The notes beneath the pieces are model-generated. The model searched no databases. It was not told the origin of the DNA and saw only the letters and a program-made list of their open reading frames with translations. A DNA stretch of 64,000 nucleotides from Paractinoplanes ovalisporus. Its GTDB lineage: Bacteria; Actinomycetota; Actinomycetes; Mycobacteriales; Micromonosporaceae. The stretch spans positions 1 to 64,000 of the forward strand of contig NZ_JAENHP010000009.1 in the NCBI RefSeq assembly GCF_016834655.1, written 5' to 3'. This document shows positions 33,817 through 43,284 of this stretch, piece after piece. The position numbers and the translations under genes are program-made. The first letter of the stretch is position 1. Each line of letters starts with the position of its first letter.

Positions 33817-34869
33817 ATGTGGAAACGATGGCTGATCACGGCCCTGGTTCTGGCCGGTCTGGGAGCCGGCGCGACGGTCCTGGTGACGAGATACCGGGCC
33901 GCCGATCGCGAACCCGTGCCCCGCGAGACGGTCGCGGCCGAGACGGCCAAGCTCGAACGCCGCACCCTCTCCACGGTCCGGAAGCTGCCCGGCAGCCTCG
34001 GGTTCGGGGCGGCGCGCCCGCTCGAGGGGCACACCGAGGCGACCGTGACCTGGCTGCCGGCGGTCGGCACGACGATCCGGCGCGGTCACCAGCTGTTCCG
34101 CGCCGACGACAAACCGGTCACCCTGTTCTATGGCAGCATGCCGCTCTACCGGCCCATCGCGACCCCGAAGATGACCGGCCGGGACGTGCGGATCATCGTC
34201 GACAACCTGCGTGCCCTCGGCTACCGCACGGGCTCGCAGCGCAGCCGCGAGGAGGGCGAGCTCACCCCCGGGCTGATCGACGCGATCAAGAAATGGCAGA
34301 AGGACCAGGAGCTTCCGGTCACCGGGACGATCGCGGTGGGTGACATCGAGGTGCAGTCCGGCGCCGTACGGGTGGAGACGATCGCGGTGCAGCCGGGCTC
34401 ACCGGCCAAGGCGCCGCTGATGACCGTGACGTCGACCCGCAAGGTGATCACCGTGGCCGCCGAGCCGGCCGACGCCGCGGCCATCCAGCGGGGCGCCCAC
34501 GTCACCGTCAGCCTGCCCGACGACCGTACGGCGAAAGCCCGGGTCCTCTCCGTCGGCCGTGAACTGGTGCCGTCCGAGGCGGGCGGAGTCTCCGGCCCGC
34601 CCAAGCTGACCGTGACGGTGACCGTCGACGACCCGGCCACCGTGGCCAAGCTCGACTCGGCCGAAGTCGAGATCAACTTCCCCGGCCGTACGAGGGAAGG
34701 GGTCCTCACCGCGCCGATCGAAGCGCTCGTAGCCCTCAGCGAGGGTGGATATGCCGTTCAGGGCCCCGGAGGTCTGGTCGCCGTGGAGACCGGCATGTTC
34801 GCCGACGGCTGGGTCGAGATCACCGGGGACGGGCTCGACGAGGGCACCGAGGTGGTGGTCGCGTCGTGA
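33817..34869 (+). CDS. Membrane-fusion/adaptor protein of a MacB-type system
   Basis: Protein of 350 aa. One N-terminal membrane helix (about 5-23) serves as a signal anchor. The extracellular part has barrel-sandwich segments of HlyD/MacA type and, inserted around residues 125-175, a peptidoglycan-binding-like helical domain ([30 protein letters not shown]). This architecture is usual in Gram-positive adaptor proteins paired with MacB ABC systems. It is the first gene of a three-gene operon overlapping by ATGA-type junctions and is divergent from a two-component system. Confidence 0.85.
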   Translation: MWKRWLITALVLAGLGAGATVLVTRYRAADREPVPRETVAAETAKLERRTLSTVRKLPGSLGFGAARPLEGHTEATVTWLPAVGTTIRRGHQLFRADDKPVTLFYGSMPLYRPIATPKMTGRDVRIIVDNLRALGYRTGSQRSREEGELTPGLIDAIKKWQKDQELPVTGTIAVGDIEVQSGAVRVETIAVQPGSPAKAPLMTVTSTRKVITVAAEPADAAAIQRGAHVTVSLPDDRTAKARVLSVGRELVPSEAGGVSGPPKLTVTVTVDDPATVAKLDSAEVEINFPGRTREGVLTAPIEALVALSEGGYAVQGPGGLVAVETGMFADGWVEITGDGLDEGTEVVVAS

Positions 34870-35528
34870 GCGTCCTGTCCGTACGCGACGCGAGCATGGT
34901 CTATCCCGGTGACGTGACCGCGCTGGCCGGCGTGACCCTCGACATCGAGGCCGGCGAGCTGGTGGCGATCGTGGGGCCGTCCGGCTCGGGCAAGTCGACC
35001 CTGCTCAACATCATCGGCACCCTCGACCGGCCCACCTCGGGCACCGTGCTGATCTCGGGGCAGGACGTCGCCCAGCTGCGCGACCGGCAACTGTCCCGCC
35101 TGCGGGCCCGCGAGATCGGCTTCGTCTTCCAGCAGTTCCACCTCACCGACGGGCTGAGCGCGGTCGACAACGTGACAACCGGGCTCCTGTACGCCGGAAC
35201 GCCGCGCCGCCACCGCCGGGAGCTCGCCCTGGGCGCGTTGGAGCGGGTCGGCCTCGGACATCGCGCCGGTCACCGCCCGCAGCAGTTGTCGGGCGGCGAG
35301 CGGCAGCGCGTGGCGATCGCCCGCGCCCTGGTCAACCGCCCGTCGCTCGTGCTGGCGGACGAGCCGACGGGCGCCCTGGACACGGCGAACGGGCAGGCCG
35401 TGCTGGCCCTGCTGCGCCGGCTCAACGACGAGGGCACGACGATCGTGGTGATCACCCATGACCGGGACATCGCGGCGTCGATGCCCCGGCAGGTCGAGAT
35501 CCGCGACGGCCGGGTGGTGCGCTCATGA
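34866..35528 (+). CDS. MacB-type ABC ATPase
   Basis: Protein of 220 aa; GTG start overlaps the adaptor stop. Walker A is GPSGSGKST, the Q-loop region is [13 protein letters not shown], the signature is LSGGERQRV, and Walker B is [12 protein letters not shown], followed by ITHDRDIA. The length and the [11 protein letters not shown] motif match the LolD/MacB subfamily that powers FtsX-fold permeases, here the next gene. Confidence 0.92.
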   Translation: MSVLSVRDASMVYPGDVTALAGVTLDIEAGELVAIVGPSGSGKSTLLNIIGTLDRPTSGTVLISGQDVAQLRDRQLSRLRAREIGFVFQQFHLTDGLSAVDNVTTGLLYAGTPRRHRRELALGALERVGLGHRAGHRPQQLSGGERQRVAIARALVNRPSLVLADEPTGALDTANGQAVLALLRRLNDEGTTIVVITHDRDIAASMPRQVEIRDGRVVRS

Positions 35529-36688
35529 GCCCGCTCGACGTGCTCGACCTGGGCTTCCTCGGCCTGCGCACCCGACCGGCCCGGGCCGCGCTCTCGGCCC
35601 TGGGCATCGCGATCGGCATCGCCACGATGATCGTGGTGACCGGCATCCCCGCCTCCAGCCAGGCCGCGCTGCTCGACGAACTGAGCAAGCTCGGCACGAA
35701 CACGCTGCAGGCCACGGCCGTCCCCGACCAGGATCCGCCGGCCCGCATCCCCGAGTCGGCGGTCGAGATGGTGCGCCGCATCGGTCCGGTCACCGCGGTC
35801 AGCGCCGTGGCCAACACCCATTCCCTCGTACGCCGTAACGACCGCATCGCCGCGTCCAACGGCTCGGGGCTGACGGTTCTCGCGAGCCGGCTCGACCTGC
35901 TTCCGACGATCAACGCGCGGATGCAGGCGGGTTCGTGGCTGAACGAGGCCACCGCCCACTTCCCGGCCGTCGTGCTGGGTTCGGTCGCGGCCGCCCGCCT
36001 GGGCATCACCGCCCCCGGCCCGCAGGTCGTCGTCGCCGAAACGAGGTTCACCGTCGTCGGGATCCTCGCCACCACGCCGCTCGCCCCCGACATCGACCGC
36101 TCGGTGCTGGTCGGCTGGGAGGCGGCCCGCGACGCGCTGAAGTTCGACGGCCACCCCACGGTGCTGTACGTCCAGTCGGAGGAGTCCGAACTGGAGGAGG
36201 TCCGCGCGGTCCTGGCCGAGACCATCTATCCCGAACGCCCCGGCCAGGTCAACGTCACCCGCCCGTCGGACGCGCTCGCGGCCAAGCGCGCCACCGAGAG
36301 CAGTTTCTCGGTGCTGTTCCTGGCCCTGGCCGCGGTGGCGCTGGTGGTCGGTGGGATCGGGGTCGCCAACACCATGGTCGTCGCCGTGCTCGAGCGCCGT
36401 TCCGAGATCGGTCTGCGCCGGGCCCTGGGCGCCACCCGGGGGCAGATCCGCCTGCAGTTCCTCACCGAATCGGTCGTGCTGGCCACGTTCGGCGGGCTCG
36501 CGGGTTCCGCGCTGGGCCTGGCCGCGACCGTGGGGTACGCCTCGTGGCAGCACTGGCCGTTGGTCGTGCCGGTTGATTCCGCGCTGGCCGGCGCCGGGGG
36601 AGCGGTCGTCATCGGCGTGTTGGCCGGGCTCTACCCCAGTGTCCGGGCCGCCCGCCTGACCCCCACCCAGGCCCTGGCAACCGTATGA
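35525..36688 (+). CDS. MacB/FtsX-type ABC permease
   Basis: Protein of 387 aa, start overlapping the ATPase stop. One N-terminal helix (about 18-40) is followed by a large extracellular MacB-like domain and then three C-terminal helices (about 262-285, 315-340, 355-378). [20 protein letters not shown] lies between them and matches the FtsX cytoplasmic coupling region. With the adaptor and ATPase it should form a tripartite exporter of peptides, lipids or antibiotics. A strong hairpin terminator follows directly. Confidence 0.9.
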   Translation: MSPLDVLDLGFLGLRTRPARAALSALGIAIGIATMIVVTGIPASSQAALLDELSKLGTNTLQATAVPDQDPPARIPESAVEMVRRIGPVTAVSAVANTHSLVRRNDRIAASNGSGLTVLASRLDLLPTINARMQAGSWLNEATAHFPAVVLGSVAAARLGITAPGPQVVVAETRFTVVGILATTPLAPDIDRSVLVGWEAARDALKFDGHPTVLYVQSEESELEEVRAVLAETIYPERPGQVNVTRPSDALAAKRATESSFSVLFLALAAVALVVGGIGVANTMVVAVLERRSEIGLRRALGATRGQIRLQFLTESVVLATFGGLAGSALGLAATVGYASWQHWPLVVPVDSALAGAGGAVVIGVLAGLYPSVRAARLTPTQALATV

Positions 36689-36715
36689 ACCCCGCCCCCA
36701 ATCTGGGGGCGGGGT
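36689..36715. terminator. Bidirectional hairpin terminator
   Basis: ACCCCGCCCCCA (36689-36700) pairs perfectly with TGGGGGCGGGGT (36704-36715) around a 3-nt loop, between convergent gene ends only about 32 bp apart. Confidence 0.8.
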
Positions 36716-36720
36716 CTCGG

Positions 36721-37302
36721 TCATTTGTTCTTCGCCGCTACCGAACGTTCGCAGTCCGGGATCAGGTCCATGCCCATGCTGATCGACCGCGAATCGTTCT
36801 GGTCGCCGCCGAGCGCGATGCTGATGCCGTCCTCGGAGACCTCGACGTACTTGACGCCCTTGCCCTTGAGGCACTTCACGACGTCGACCGCGAAGTCGCG
36901 CGCGTCCGGGTTGGCCGGGTCCTTCTCCCACGGCGGCAGCGGATAGAACTGCTGCTCACACACCCGGAAGGCCTCGTCCATGGCTTCGGCCTCGGGCCCG
37001 GTCGCCGCCTGCGCTCCCGCGTCGGAGACGGCCTTCCGCTTGGCGTCATCCGGGTCGTAGCCACGGTCCTTGAGGCATTTGTTGTACGGCCCGAGCAACG
37101 CCTCGAACTCCTCGGGCGTCGTGTCGAGTCGTTCCCGCGGCCGCTGAGCCGCCTTGGACGTCGGTGCCGCTTTCTCCGGCGCCGTGCTGGTCAACGTGGC
37201 CACCTTGGCGTCGCTGCTCTCCGTCTTCTCGCCCCCGCCCCCACACGCCGTCAGCGCCGTGAGCGCGATCGCCGCCACCACCAGCGCACGACTTCTCCGC
37301 AT
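36721..37302 (-). CDS. Putative lipoprotein
   Basis: Protein of 193 aa with a lipoprotein signal: MRRSRA, a hydrophobic stretch, then LTAC with the cysteine at residue 20. A Ser/Thr/Ala-rich spacer follows, and then a mature domain with three more cysteines (C76, C115, C144 region, plus C185) in YNKCLKDRGYDPDD and VVKCLKGKGVKYV. GGAGG lies upstream of the ATG. The repeated K-C-L-K pattern suggests a small disulfide-bonded extracytoplasmic domain. The function is unknown. Confidence 0.75.
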   Translation of the reverse strand: MRRSRALVVAAIALTALTACGGGGEKTESSDAKVATLTSTAPEKAAPTSKAAQRPRERLDTTPEEFEALLGPYNKCLKDRGYDPDDAKRKAVSDAGAQAATGPEAEAMDEAFRVCEQQFYPLPPWEKDPANPDARDFAVDVVKCLKGKGVKYVEVSEDGISIALGGDQNDSRSISMGMDLIPDCERSVAAKNK

Positions 37303-37404
37303 GAAACCTGCCTCCCGTCCACAGCCCCGGCACCCGAATGCACCGTGGCGAACGGCCAGCCTGGCGAGGAGAAGTCAGGATGCTGTCAGGTTGACCCGCC
37401 CGGT

Positions 37405-38232
37405 TCAGCTTTTGACCGACGTCACGCAGGTGCCGCTGATGGCCCGGGCGCTGCGCAGCAGTTCGTCGAGCACGGCGGACCTCCGGTGGCTCTCGACCAC
37501 CAGGCATATCCGCGCGTGGGGGGCGTCGCTCACGAGGGACCAGGTCAGCCCGGGATGGTGGTAGAAGCGGGCGGCCGACTCGGGGACCAGAACAACGCCC
37601 CGCCCGGCGGCGACCTGCTCGCTTAACTCCTCGACGGCGCCGACTCCGCCGGCCGGGTGAAGCAGCACCTCGCCGGCGAGATCGGCCAGGGTGACCTCCT
37701 CCTTGCCGGCGCAGCGGTGGTCGGCCGGCAGGATGACCGCGCGGGGCTCGGCATAGAGGTCGACCACGGTCAGGCCGGTTCCGTCGAACGGGCGGATCGC
37801 GAGGCCGGCGTCGAAGTGGCCGTCGCGCAGCCCGGAGATCTGGTCGGCCTGCGACGTGCGGACGCCGTCGACCCGGATGCCGGGGAAGGCCTTCTCCAAA
37901 TGCTGGATCATCGGGGCGACGGTGGTGCCGGGCAGGAAGCCGACGGTGATGCTCTGCCCTTCACGGTCGGCCCGCAGCAGCCGCCGGTGCAGAGTCTCGG
38001 AGCTGTGCAGCAAAGTCCGCGCCTCGTCGCGCAGCAGTTCCCCGGCCGGGGTCAGCGTGGTGCCGGCCCGGGAGCGGTCGAAGAGCCGGACCCCGAGTTC
38101 CCGCTCGAAGGCGGCGATCGAGCGGCTCAGCGCCGGTTGCGCGATGTGCAGGCTCTCGGCGGCGCGGCCGTAGTTGAGCGTGTCGGCGAGCGTCACGAAC
38201 TGCCGCAGCCGGCGCAGGTCGACGTCAGCCAT
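37405..38232 (-). CDS. LysR-family transcriptional regulator
   Basis: Protein of 275 aa from ATG 38232. The N-terminal winged helix is typical (DLRRLRQFVTLADTLNYGRA, IAQPALSRSIAAFERELG, LFDRSRAGTTLTPAGE). The remaining residues form the periplasmic-binding-like effector domain. A -10 box CACTAT lies 6 nt before the ATG. The gene is divergent from a flavin-dependent oxidoreductase across 103 bp that contain a T-N11-A palindrome, so it probably controls both. Confidence 0.93.
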   Translation of the reverse strand: MADVDLRRLRQFVTLADTLNYGRAAESLHIAQPALSRSIAAFERELGVRLFDRSRAGTTLTPAGELLRDEARTLLHSSETLHRRLLRADREGQSITVGFLPGTTVAPMIQHLEKAFPGIRVDGVRTSQADQISGLRDGHFDAGLAIRPFDGTGLTVVDLYAEPRAVILPADHRCAGKEEVTLADLAGEVLLHPAGGVGAVEELSEQVAAGRGVVLVPESAARFYHHPGLTWSLVSDAPHARICLVVESHRRSAVLDELLRSARAISGTCVTSVKS

Positions 38233-38259
38233 TCCCCGATAGTGGCACGGGCCGGGCCG

Positions 38260-38280
38260 CTCATGCCGATGCGGCATGAG
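38260..38280. promoter_or_regulatory. LysR-type operator (T-N11-A palindrome)
   Basis: CTCATGCCG and CGGCATGAG form a perfect inverted repeat around ATG. It contains the T-N11-A core typical of LysR sites and lies between the divergent starts at 38232 and 38336. Confidence 0.65.
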
Positions 38281-38335
38281 ATCGCCCGGAACTGGTCTTG
38301 GACGGCCTTCGTGGGGCGCGGCCAGACTTTCGGAC

Positions 38336-39196
38336 ATGCGAATCGGTGTCGGGCTTCCCAACCAGGTCCACGAGATGAATCCGGCCGTCATCCCGGGATG
38401 GGCGCGCCGGGCCGAGGAGGCCGGGTTCAGTTCGGTCGGCACGCTCGGGCGCGTGTCCTACCCCGCTCTGATGGACACCGTGGCGCTGGCCGCCGCGGCC
38501 GCCGCGACCAGCCGGGTCGACCTGTTCAGCACGGTGACGATCACGCCGGTCTGGCCGCCGGTGCTGCTGGCCAAGGAGCTGGCCGGCATCGACGCGGTCT
38601 CCGGCGGCCGGCTCACCGTGGGCGTCGGGCTCGGCGGGCGGCCGGACGACTACGTCGCCGAGGGCTATCCGGCGAAGGGGCTGGGCCGGCGCCTCGATGC
38701 CGACCTCGAGATCTATCACCGCGTATGGAAAGGCGAGCCGACCGGTGGCGGCGAGAACCCCGCCGTGCCCACCGGCACCCGCCCAGTTCCCCTGATCTTC
38801 GGCGGCACGGTGGCGGCCTCGTTCGCCCGCATGGCCAGGTGGGGCGACGGCTACACCAGCGGTGGTGTGCCCGGCCCCATGGTCGCCGGCGGGTTCGACG
38901 CCGCCCGCGACGCCTGGCGGGCGGCCGGTCGTGCCGGACGGCCGCGGCTGGTGGCGATGATGTACTTCGCGCTGGGCGACCCCGGAAAGGGCTTGTCCAA
39001 CATCCGTACGTATTACGGCCCCTACGCGCCCGAGCAGATGACGAAGCTGGTGCTCGACAGCGTCTCCGCCACGGCCGCGCAGATTCGCGAAACCGTGCAG
39101 GCGTTCGCCGCGATCGGCACCGACGATCTCATCCTGCACCCCACCACCGACGACCCGGCCGAGATCGAACGGCTGGCCGAGGTCGTTCTGCGCTGA
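38336..39196 (+). CDS. LLM-class flavin-dependent oxidoreductase
   Basis: Protein of 286 aa with the bacterial-luciferase-like fold: MRIGVGLPNQ at the start, then LAKELAGIDAVSGGRLTVGV, the most recognisable family segment, and ARWGDGYTSGGVPGP later. Members use FMN or F420 to oxidise diverse small molecules. The cofactor cannot be settled from these motifs, though actinomycete members often use F420. The divergent LysR regulator suggests induction by its substrate. Confidence 0.88.
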   Translation: MRIGVGLPNQVHEMNPAVIPGWARRAEEAGFSSVGTLGRVSYPALMDTVALAAAAAATSRVDLFSTVTITPVWPPVLLAKELAGIDAVSGGRLTVGVGLGGRPDDYVAEGYPAKGLGRRLDADLEIYHRVWKGEPTGGGENPAVPTGTRPVPLIFGGTVAASFARMARWGDGYTSGGVPGPMVAGGFDAARDAWRAAGRAGRPRLVAMMYFALGDPGKGLSNIRTYYGPYAPEQMTKLVLDSVSATAAQIRETVQAFAAIGTDDLILHPTTDDPAEIERLAEVVLR

Positions 39197-39237
39197 CCTC
39201 CACGGCGGGTTGCCCGGATCTGCGCGACACTGCGGGG

Positions 39238-39879
39238 ATGAAGCTGGGGCCGGGGGAGCCGGAAGCCGATTCGTGGCAGGTCGAGCCGTTCACGACCTTC
39301 GTACGGCGGCTGACCGGGCGGGTGATCGCCGTCGACGGCCGGGGTGGCAGCGGGAAGACGACGCTGGCCGAACGGATCGGCCGGGCCCACCCGGGCAGCG
39401 TGGTCGTGCACACCGACGACATCGCCTGGTGGCACTCGCGTTTCGGGTGGGCCGACCTGATGGTCGACGGCGTGCTGCGGCCCTGGCTGGCCGGCGGCGA
39501 CGTCCGCTATCAGCCACCGGCCTGGCCGGCGCACGGGCGGGACGGCTTCGTCGAGGTGCCCGCGTCGGCTCCGCTCGTCATCGTCGAGGGGGTCGGGGCG
39601 TCGCGCCGGGAGCTCACCCCGTACCTCGATTCGGTGGTCTGGGTGCAGTCCGACTACGAGGAGGCCAAGGCCCGCGGCATCCGCCGGGACATGGCCGAGA
39701 AGGGCGTCGACGAGGCCGGCGCGCTGCGCGAATGGGACGAGTGGGAGGTCGAGGAGGTGCCGTTCTTCCTGGAGGACCGCCCGTGGCAGCGCGCCGGTTA
39801 CGTCGTACGGTCAATTGTGTTGGATCGTGAGGCCGTAGAACTTCACCTTGGCCCCGTTGGTGGTGCTGTCCGAGGATGA
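39238..39879 (+). CDS. P-loop uridine-kinase-like protein
   Basis: Protein of 213 aa. Walker A is VDGRGGSGKTTLAERI at about 32-47; VHTDDIAWWHSRFGWADLMV and VIVEGVGASRRE follow. These match small P-loop kinases of the uridine kinase/phosphoribulokinase-like group in actinomycetes. The last 20 or so residues overlap the convergent lyase gene by 69 bp and do not look conserved, so the natural C-terminus may be shorter or altered. The substrate is not known. Confidence 0.8.
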   Translation: MKLGPGEPEADSWQVEPFTTFVRRLTGRVIAVDGRGGSGKTTLAERIGRAHPGSVVVHTDDIAWWHSRFGWADLMVDGVLRPWLAGGDVRYQPPAWPAHGRDGFVEVPASAPLVIVEGVGASRRELTPYLDSVVWVQSDYEEAKARGIRRDMAEKGVDEAGALREWDEWEVEEVPFFLEDRPWQRAGYVVRSIVLDREAVELHLGPVGGAVRG

Positions 39880-40593
39880 CTGGTTGTACGAGCCGGCCTT
39901 GAAATACTGCTTGTACGGGTTGAAGGACGCCGGAATCGTGTAGTTCGTCCGCGCGCCGTTGATCGTCAGGCTGGCCTTGTTGCCCGAGACGTTGATGACG
40001 TAGGTCCACCGCTGGCCGAGCGGCACGTTGCCGAGTTTGTGCAGCGTCTGCCCGTCGGTGGGGCTGCGCTGCTGGCCCAGGTAGATGTCGCCGTTGGCCC
40101 GGTAGTAGAGCTCGAGCAGCGGCTTGGTCGAGGTGCCGCCGGTGCCGAGCTTCACCTGACCGACCGCGACATTCTTGGTCACCGAGACGATCCGCAGGTC
40201 GGCGCTGAGCGTGTGGTTGCCGGCCAGCGCCCAGTCGGCGGCCGAGCCGTTGGCGTTCATCTCGCGCAGTTCGGAGCGGGCATAGTTCGAGTTGGGCGTG
40301 GTCACGCCCTTCTCGGGCGCCCAAAATGTCATCGAGCCGTCGTTCTTGTCGGTCCAGAAGTACGCCGGGTTGGTGTAGCCGTTGGCGCCCTTGAGCCGGG
40401 CCGGCGAGATCGTCTCGGGGCTGCCCGGCGAGCCGATGGGCAGTTGGAGCGACCAGGCGGAGAGGTTGAAGTTGCCGCCCGGCGCCACGTCGGGGTTGAG
40501 GGCGGCGGCGTGGGCGTTCTGAACGCCGAGGAGACCAAGCCCACCGGCAACCACAGTGGACAGTGCGGCGACGAGCAGGGTGCGCTTTCTCAT
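39811..40593 (-). CDS. PL7-like polysaccharide (alginate-type) lyase, secreted
   Basis: Protein of 260 aa from ATG 40593 with GAGG about 9 nt upstream. A signal peptide ends near AHA at residue 29. The beta-jelly-roll has the PL7 motifs R106-S-E-L-R-E and Y230-F-K-A-G-S-Y-N-Q. The third motif, normally Q-I/V-H, reads Q146-V-K148, so the usual catalytic histidine is a lysine. The enzyme may act on a different uronate polymer, use another base, or only bind. The AT-rich upstream DNA (about 40620-40720) should hold its promoter. Confidence 0.82.
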   Translation of the reverse strand: MRKRTLLVAALSTVVAGGLGLLGVQNAHAAALNPDVAPGGNFNLSAWSLQLPIGSPGSPETISPARLKGANGYTNPAYFWTDKNDGSMTFWAPEKGVTTPNSNYARSELREMNANGSAADWALAGNHTLSADLRIVSVTKNVAVGQVKLGTGGTSTKPLLELYYRANGDIYLGQQRSPTDGQTLHKLGNVPLGQRWTYVINVSGNKASLTINGARTNYTIPASFNPYKQYFKAGSYNQSSSDSTTNGAKVKFYGLTIQHN

Positions 40594-40814
40594 TCCGATG
40601 ACCTCGTTTGCCTCAGGGGGATTGGCAAGACGGTTAACAATAAAGCCGTCCATCGATCCCTTGTCAACGAAAACCGCAGGTCAGATTTTTAAAGAACCTT
40701 AAATCAACTGCTTGCGGTGGTACGGAACCGGTCGGGCGTACGTCGGGCGCCGCGTGGCGATCGTCCCGGGTGGGGTCGGTCGTCCAGCCCAGGTACGTGC
40801 CGTCACGTGACGCA

Positions 40815-40820
40815 TACGCT
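40815..40820 (+). promoter_or_regulatory. -10 box of the first NarL-type kinase gene (leaderless)
   Basis: TACGCT is followed by TCGCCG and then ATG 40827. Confidence 0.45.
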
Positions 40821-40826
40821 TCGCCG

Positions 40827-42653
40827 ATGTCCCCCGGCCTGAGATGGCGCCCGCGCGATGCGTTCACCGTCACCGATCCCCTCCTGCCGGCCTTGCTCCT
40901 CGGTCTTCTCGCCGGCGCGGCAGTCGGCGTCGCGGGAGCGCCGTACTGGAGGAACCACCCGGTAGCAGCGGTGATCGTCATCGTGGACTGTGCCGCCCTG
41001 GCGACGGCGGGCGGCGTGCTGGCGTCCGGCCGGTCCACTCGCCGGACGGGTCTGTTCATGATCGGCGGCGCCTTCGCCTGGAGCGCGAACTGGCTGACCG
41101 CGCGTGACAGCGGCATCTTTCCGCTGGCCGGCAACTGGGGCAACGCCGTCTACTTCGCCTTGCTGGGGATCGGCGTGCTGCTCTATCCGACCGGGCGCCT
41201 GCAGAACGCGGCGGCCCGGCTCTGGACCGCCGCGGCAGTGATTGTGCTCGGCGGCACTCAGCTCATGCTCACCGTGTTCGGCGAGCCGGAGTGGAGCGGG
41301 TTCAGCGCCTCGTCGATCTGGCCGACGCTGCACGCCGACCGGAACCTGTTCGACCTGGTGATCCGCCTGACCACGTATCTGTATCTGCTGCTGGCCGCGA
41401 CCTACGCGATCACCCTGGTCGTGCAGTTCCGGACCGCACGGGGCTTCACCCGGTTGCGGATAGCTCCCCTCATCGCCGGCGTCGCGTTGATCGGGCTGGT
41501 GTCCGCGGTCGCGCAACAGGGTGACGCGATGACAGACGCGCAAGCCGCGCTGCGCGCCTACGTCATCCAAGGCACCACCGCGCTGCTCGTCCCCATCGCG
41601 CTGATGAGCGGCACCATCCTCGATCGGCTGCGATCCGCCGCCATCACCAGCCGGATCGTTCCGATGGTCAACCCCGCGACCGAGGACCGTGTTCGTGAGG
41701 CTCTCGCCCGGACGCTGCGCGACGAGACGCTGGTGGTGTACTTCTGGTCGGTGCCGCACGGCGTCTTCGTCGACGCGTACGGCGATCCCGTGGACACGAT
41801 CGGCGTGGGTGATCCCGCTTCGGCGCCGCCGGGACGGGTCTGGATCCCGGTGACCGGGCCGGTCGGCGAGCCGCTTGCCCTCCTCGACACCGATGCCGAG
41901 CTGGGACACTATCCGCAGCATCTCGAAGCGGCCGTCACTGCGGTGCGGCCCGCTCTTCAGAACGCGCGTCTCCACGCGGAACTGCGAGCCCAGCTCGAAC
42001 GGACCCGAGCGGCGCAGGCCGCGGCCCGGACCGCGGAGGAACGCGCCCGCGATCGGATCCGCCGCGATCTCCACGACGGCGTCCAAGGCAACCTGACCGC
42101 CCTGCAGTTCCTGATCAGCCGGGAGTCGCGGCGGGCCACCGACCCGTACGTGCGGACTCTGCTCGACCGGATCCGCGAGCAGATCGCCGAGTCGAACGAG
42201 GACCTGCGCACGTACGTACGGGGCGGGGTTCCGGCCGCGTTGCAGGCGCATGGCCTGCGACCGGTACTGGAGGTGGAGGCCCGCCGATCGCCGGTTCCGG
42301 TCACCCTCGACGTCGTCGGCGGCCGCTTCGACCTGGCGACCGAGGTCGCCGTCTACTTCTGCGTCAAGGAAGGCATGCAGAACGCCGTCCGGCACGGGCG
42401 GCCCACCCGGATCGAGGTCCGTGTCACGTCCGACGCCCGGGCGATAGCGGCGACCGTCGCCGACGACGGGCAGGGCGGCGCGAGGTTCACGCCGGCCGGA
42501 GGGCTCACCGGGCTACGCGATCGGATCGGTGAGCTGGGCGGCTCTCTGGAGGTCGGCTGCTCCGACGGTTACCGGACCATCCTGACCGTGACGTTGCCCC
42601 GGCCCGCGGCTACATCTGACTCTGGTCCCGGCGGTCCTCCCGCAGGAACGTGA
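40827..42653 (+). CDS. Sensor histidine kinase, NarL-partner type
   Basis: Protein of 608 aa with about eight membrane helices in the first 270 residues and a GAF-like region. The phosphoacceptor is H416 in RRDLHDGVQGNLTAL (HisKA_3). The ATPase domain has an intact N-box (KEGMQNAVRHG) and a G-box (DDGQGG, then GLTGLRDRIGELGG). Its 3' end overlaps the convergent response regulator by 44 bp. It is the only apparently active kinase next to that regulator and probably its cognate partner. Confidence 0.88.
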   Translation: MSPGLRWRPRDAFTVTDPLLPALLLGLLAGAAVGVAGAPYWRNHPVAAVIVIVDCAALATAGGVLASGRSTRRTGLFMIGGAFAWSANWLTARDSGIFPLAGNWGNAVYFALLGIGVLLYPTGRLQNAAARLWTAAAVIVLGGTQLMLTVFGEPEWSGFSASSIWPTLHADRNLFDLVIRLTTYLYLLLAATYAITLVVQFRTARGFTRLRIAPLIAGVALIGLVSAVAQQGDAMTDAQAALRAYVIQGTTALLVPIALMSGTILDRLRSAAITSRIVPMVNPATEDRVREALARTLRDETLVVYFWSVPHGVFVDAYGDPVDTIGVGDPASAPPGRVWIPVTGPVGEPLALLDTDAELGHYPQHLEAAVTAVRPALQNARLHAELRAQLERTRAAQAAARTAEERARDRIRRDLHDGVQGNLTALQFLISRESRRATDPYVRTLLDRIREQIAESNEDLRTYVRGGVPAALQAHGLRPVLEVEARRSPVPVTLDVVGGRFDLATEVAVYFCVKEGMQNAVRHGRPTRIEVRVTSDARAIAATVADDGQGGARFTPAGGLTGLRDRIGELGGSLEVGCSDGYRTILTVTLPRPAATSDSGPGGPPAGT

Positions 42654-43284
42654 GCACCGCCTTCACCCGGCGGTCGAGATCGGCGGCGTCGGAGGTGAGT
42701 TCCAGCTTGGCGAAGATCGCGCCGACCCGGTTCTCCACGGCTCGCACGCTGATCCTGAGCAGCCCGGCGATCCGACGGTTGGCGTAGCCTTCGGCCATCA
42801 GCTGCAGCACCCGCAGCTCGGCCGGTGTCAGACGGCCCAGGGGTCCGGCCACGGCCTCCGTACGCGGCGCCATCAGCATCTCCACCATCTCGGGCTCGAT
42901 GACCGTCTCACCGGCCACCAGGCGGTCGAGGCAGTCACGCAGTGAGCCCCCGTCCGCCACCTTGTCCTTGAGGCGATAGCCGGTGGCGCGGGCCTGGACG
43001 CTCAGCAGCCGCTTGAGATAGGGCGCCTGCACATACTGCGACAGGGCCAGGATCGCCAGGTCGGGGAAATCCGCTCGCAGACGCTCGGCCGCGTCGAGCC
43101 CACCGGTCTCGCCGGGCGGCATCCGGATGTCGACGATGGCGACGTCGGGACGGTCCTTCCGGACGGCCTCCACCATGTCGAGTCCGTTGGCCGCCCGGTG
43201 GGAGACCTCGATTCCCATGTCCTCGAGCAGAAGGCAGAAGGCCTCCCGGAACAGGAAAGTGTCGTCGGCCACTGCTACCCGCAT
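42610..43284 (-). CDS. NarL/LuxR-family response regulator
   Basis: Protein of 224 aa. The receiver has D7-D8 and phosphoacceptor D52 in VAIVDIRMPPGET. The LuxR-type helix-turn-helix at the C-terminus contains LTPAELRVLQLMAEGYANRR and AVENRVGAIFAKL. It is flanked by two histidine-kinase genes: a convergent one (overlap 44 bp) and an upstream one on the same strand (overlap 10 bp). Two sensors could thus feed one regulator. Confidence 0.92.
   Translation of the reverse strand: MRVAVADDTFLFREAFCLLLEDMGIEVSHRAANGLDMVEAVRKDRPDVAIVDIRMPPGETGGLDAAERLRADFPDLAILALSQYVQAPYLKRLLSVQARATGYRLKDKVADGGSLRDCLDRLVAGETVIEPEMVEMLMAPRTEAVAGPLGRLTPAELRVLQLMAEGYANRRIAGLLRISVRAVENRVGAIFAKLELTSDAADLDRRVKAVLTFLREDRRDQSQM

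Noticed and set aside
39811-39879. C-terminal tail of the kinase-like protein as a conserved domain
   Set aside because: The last residues overlap the antisense lyase gene and look like read-through rather than a domain.
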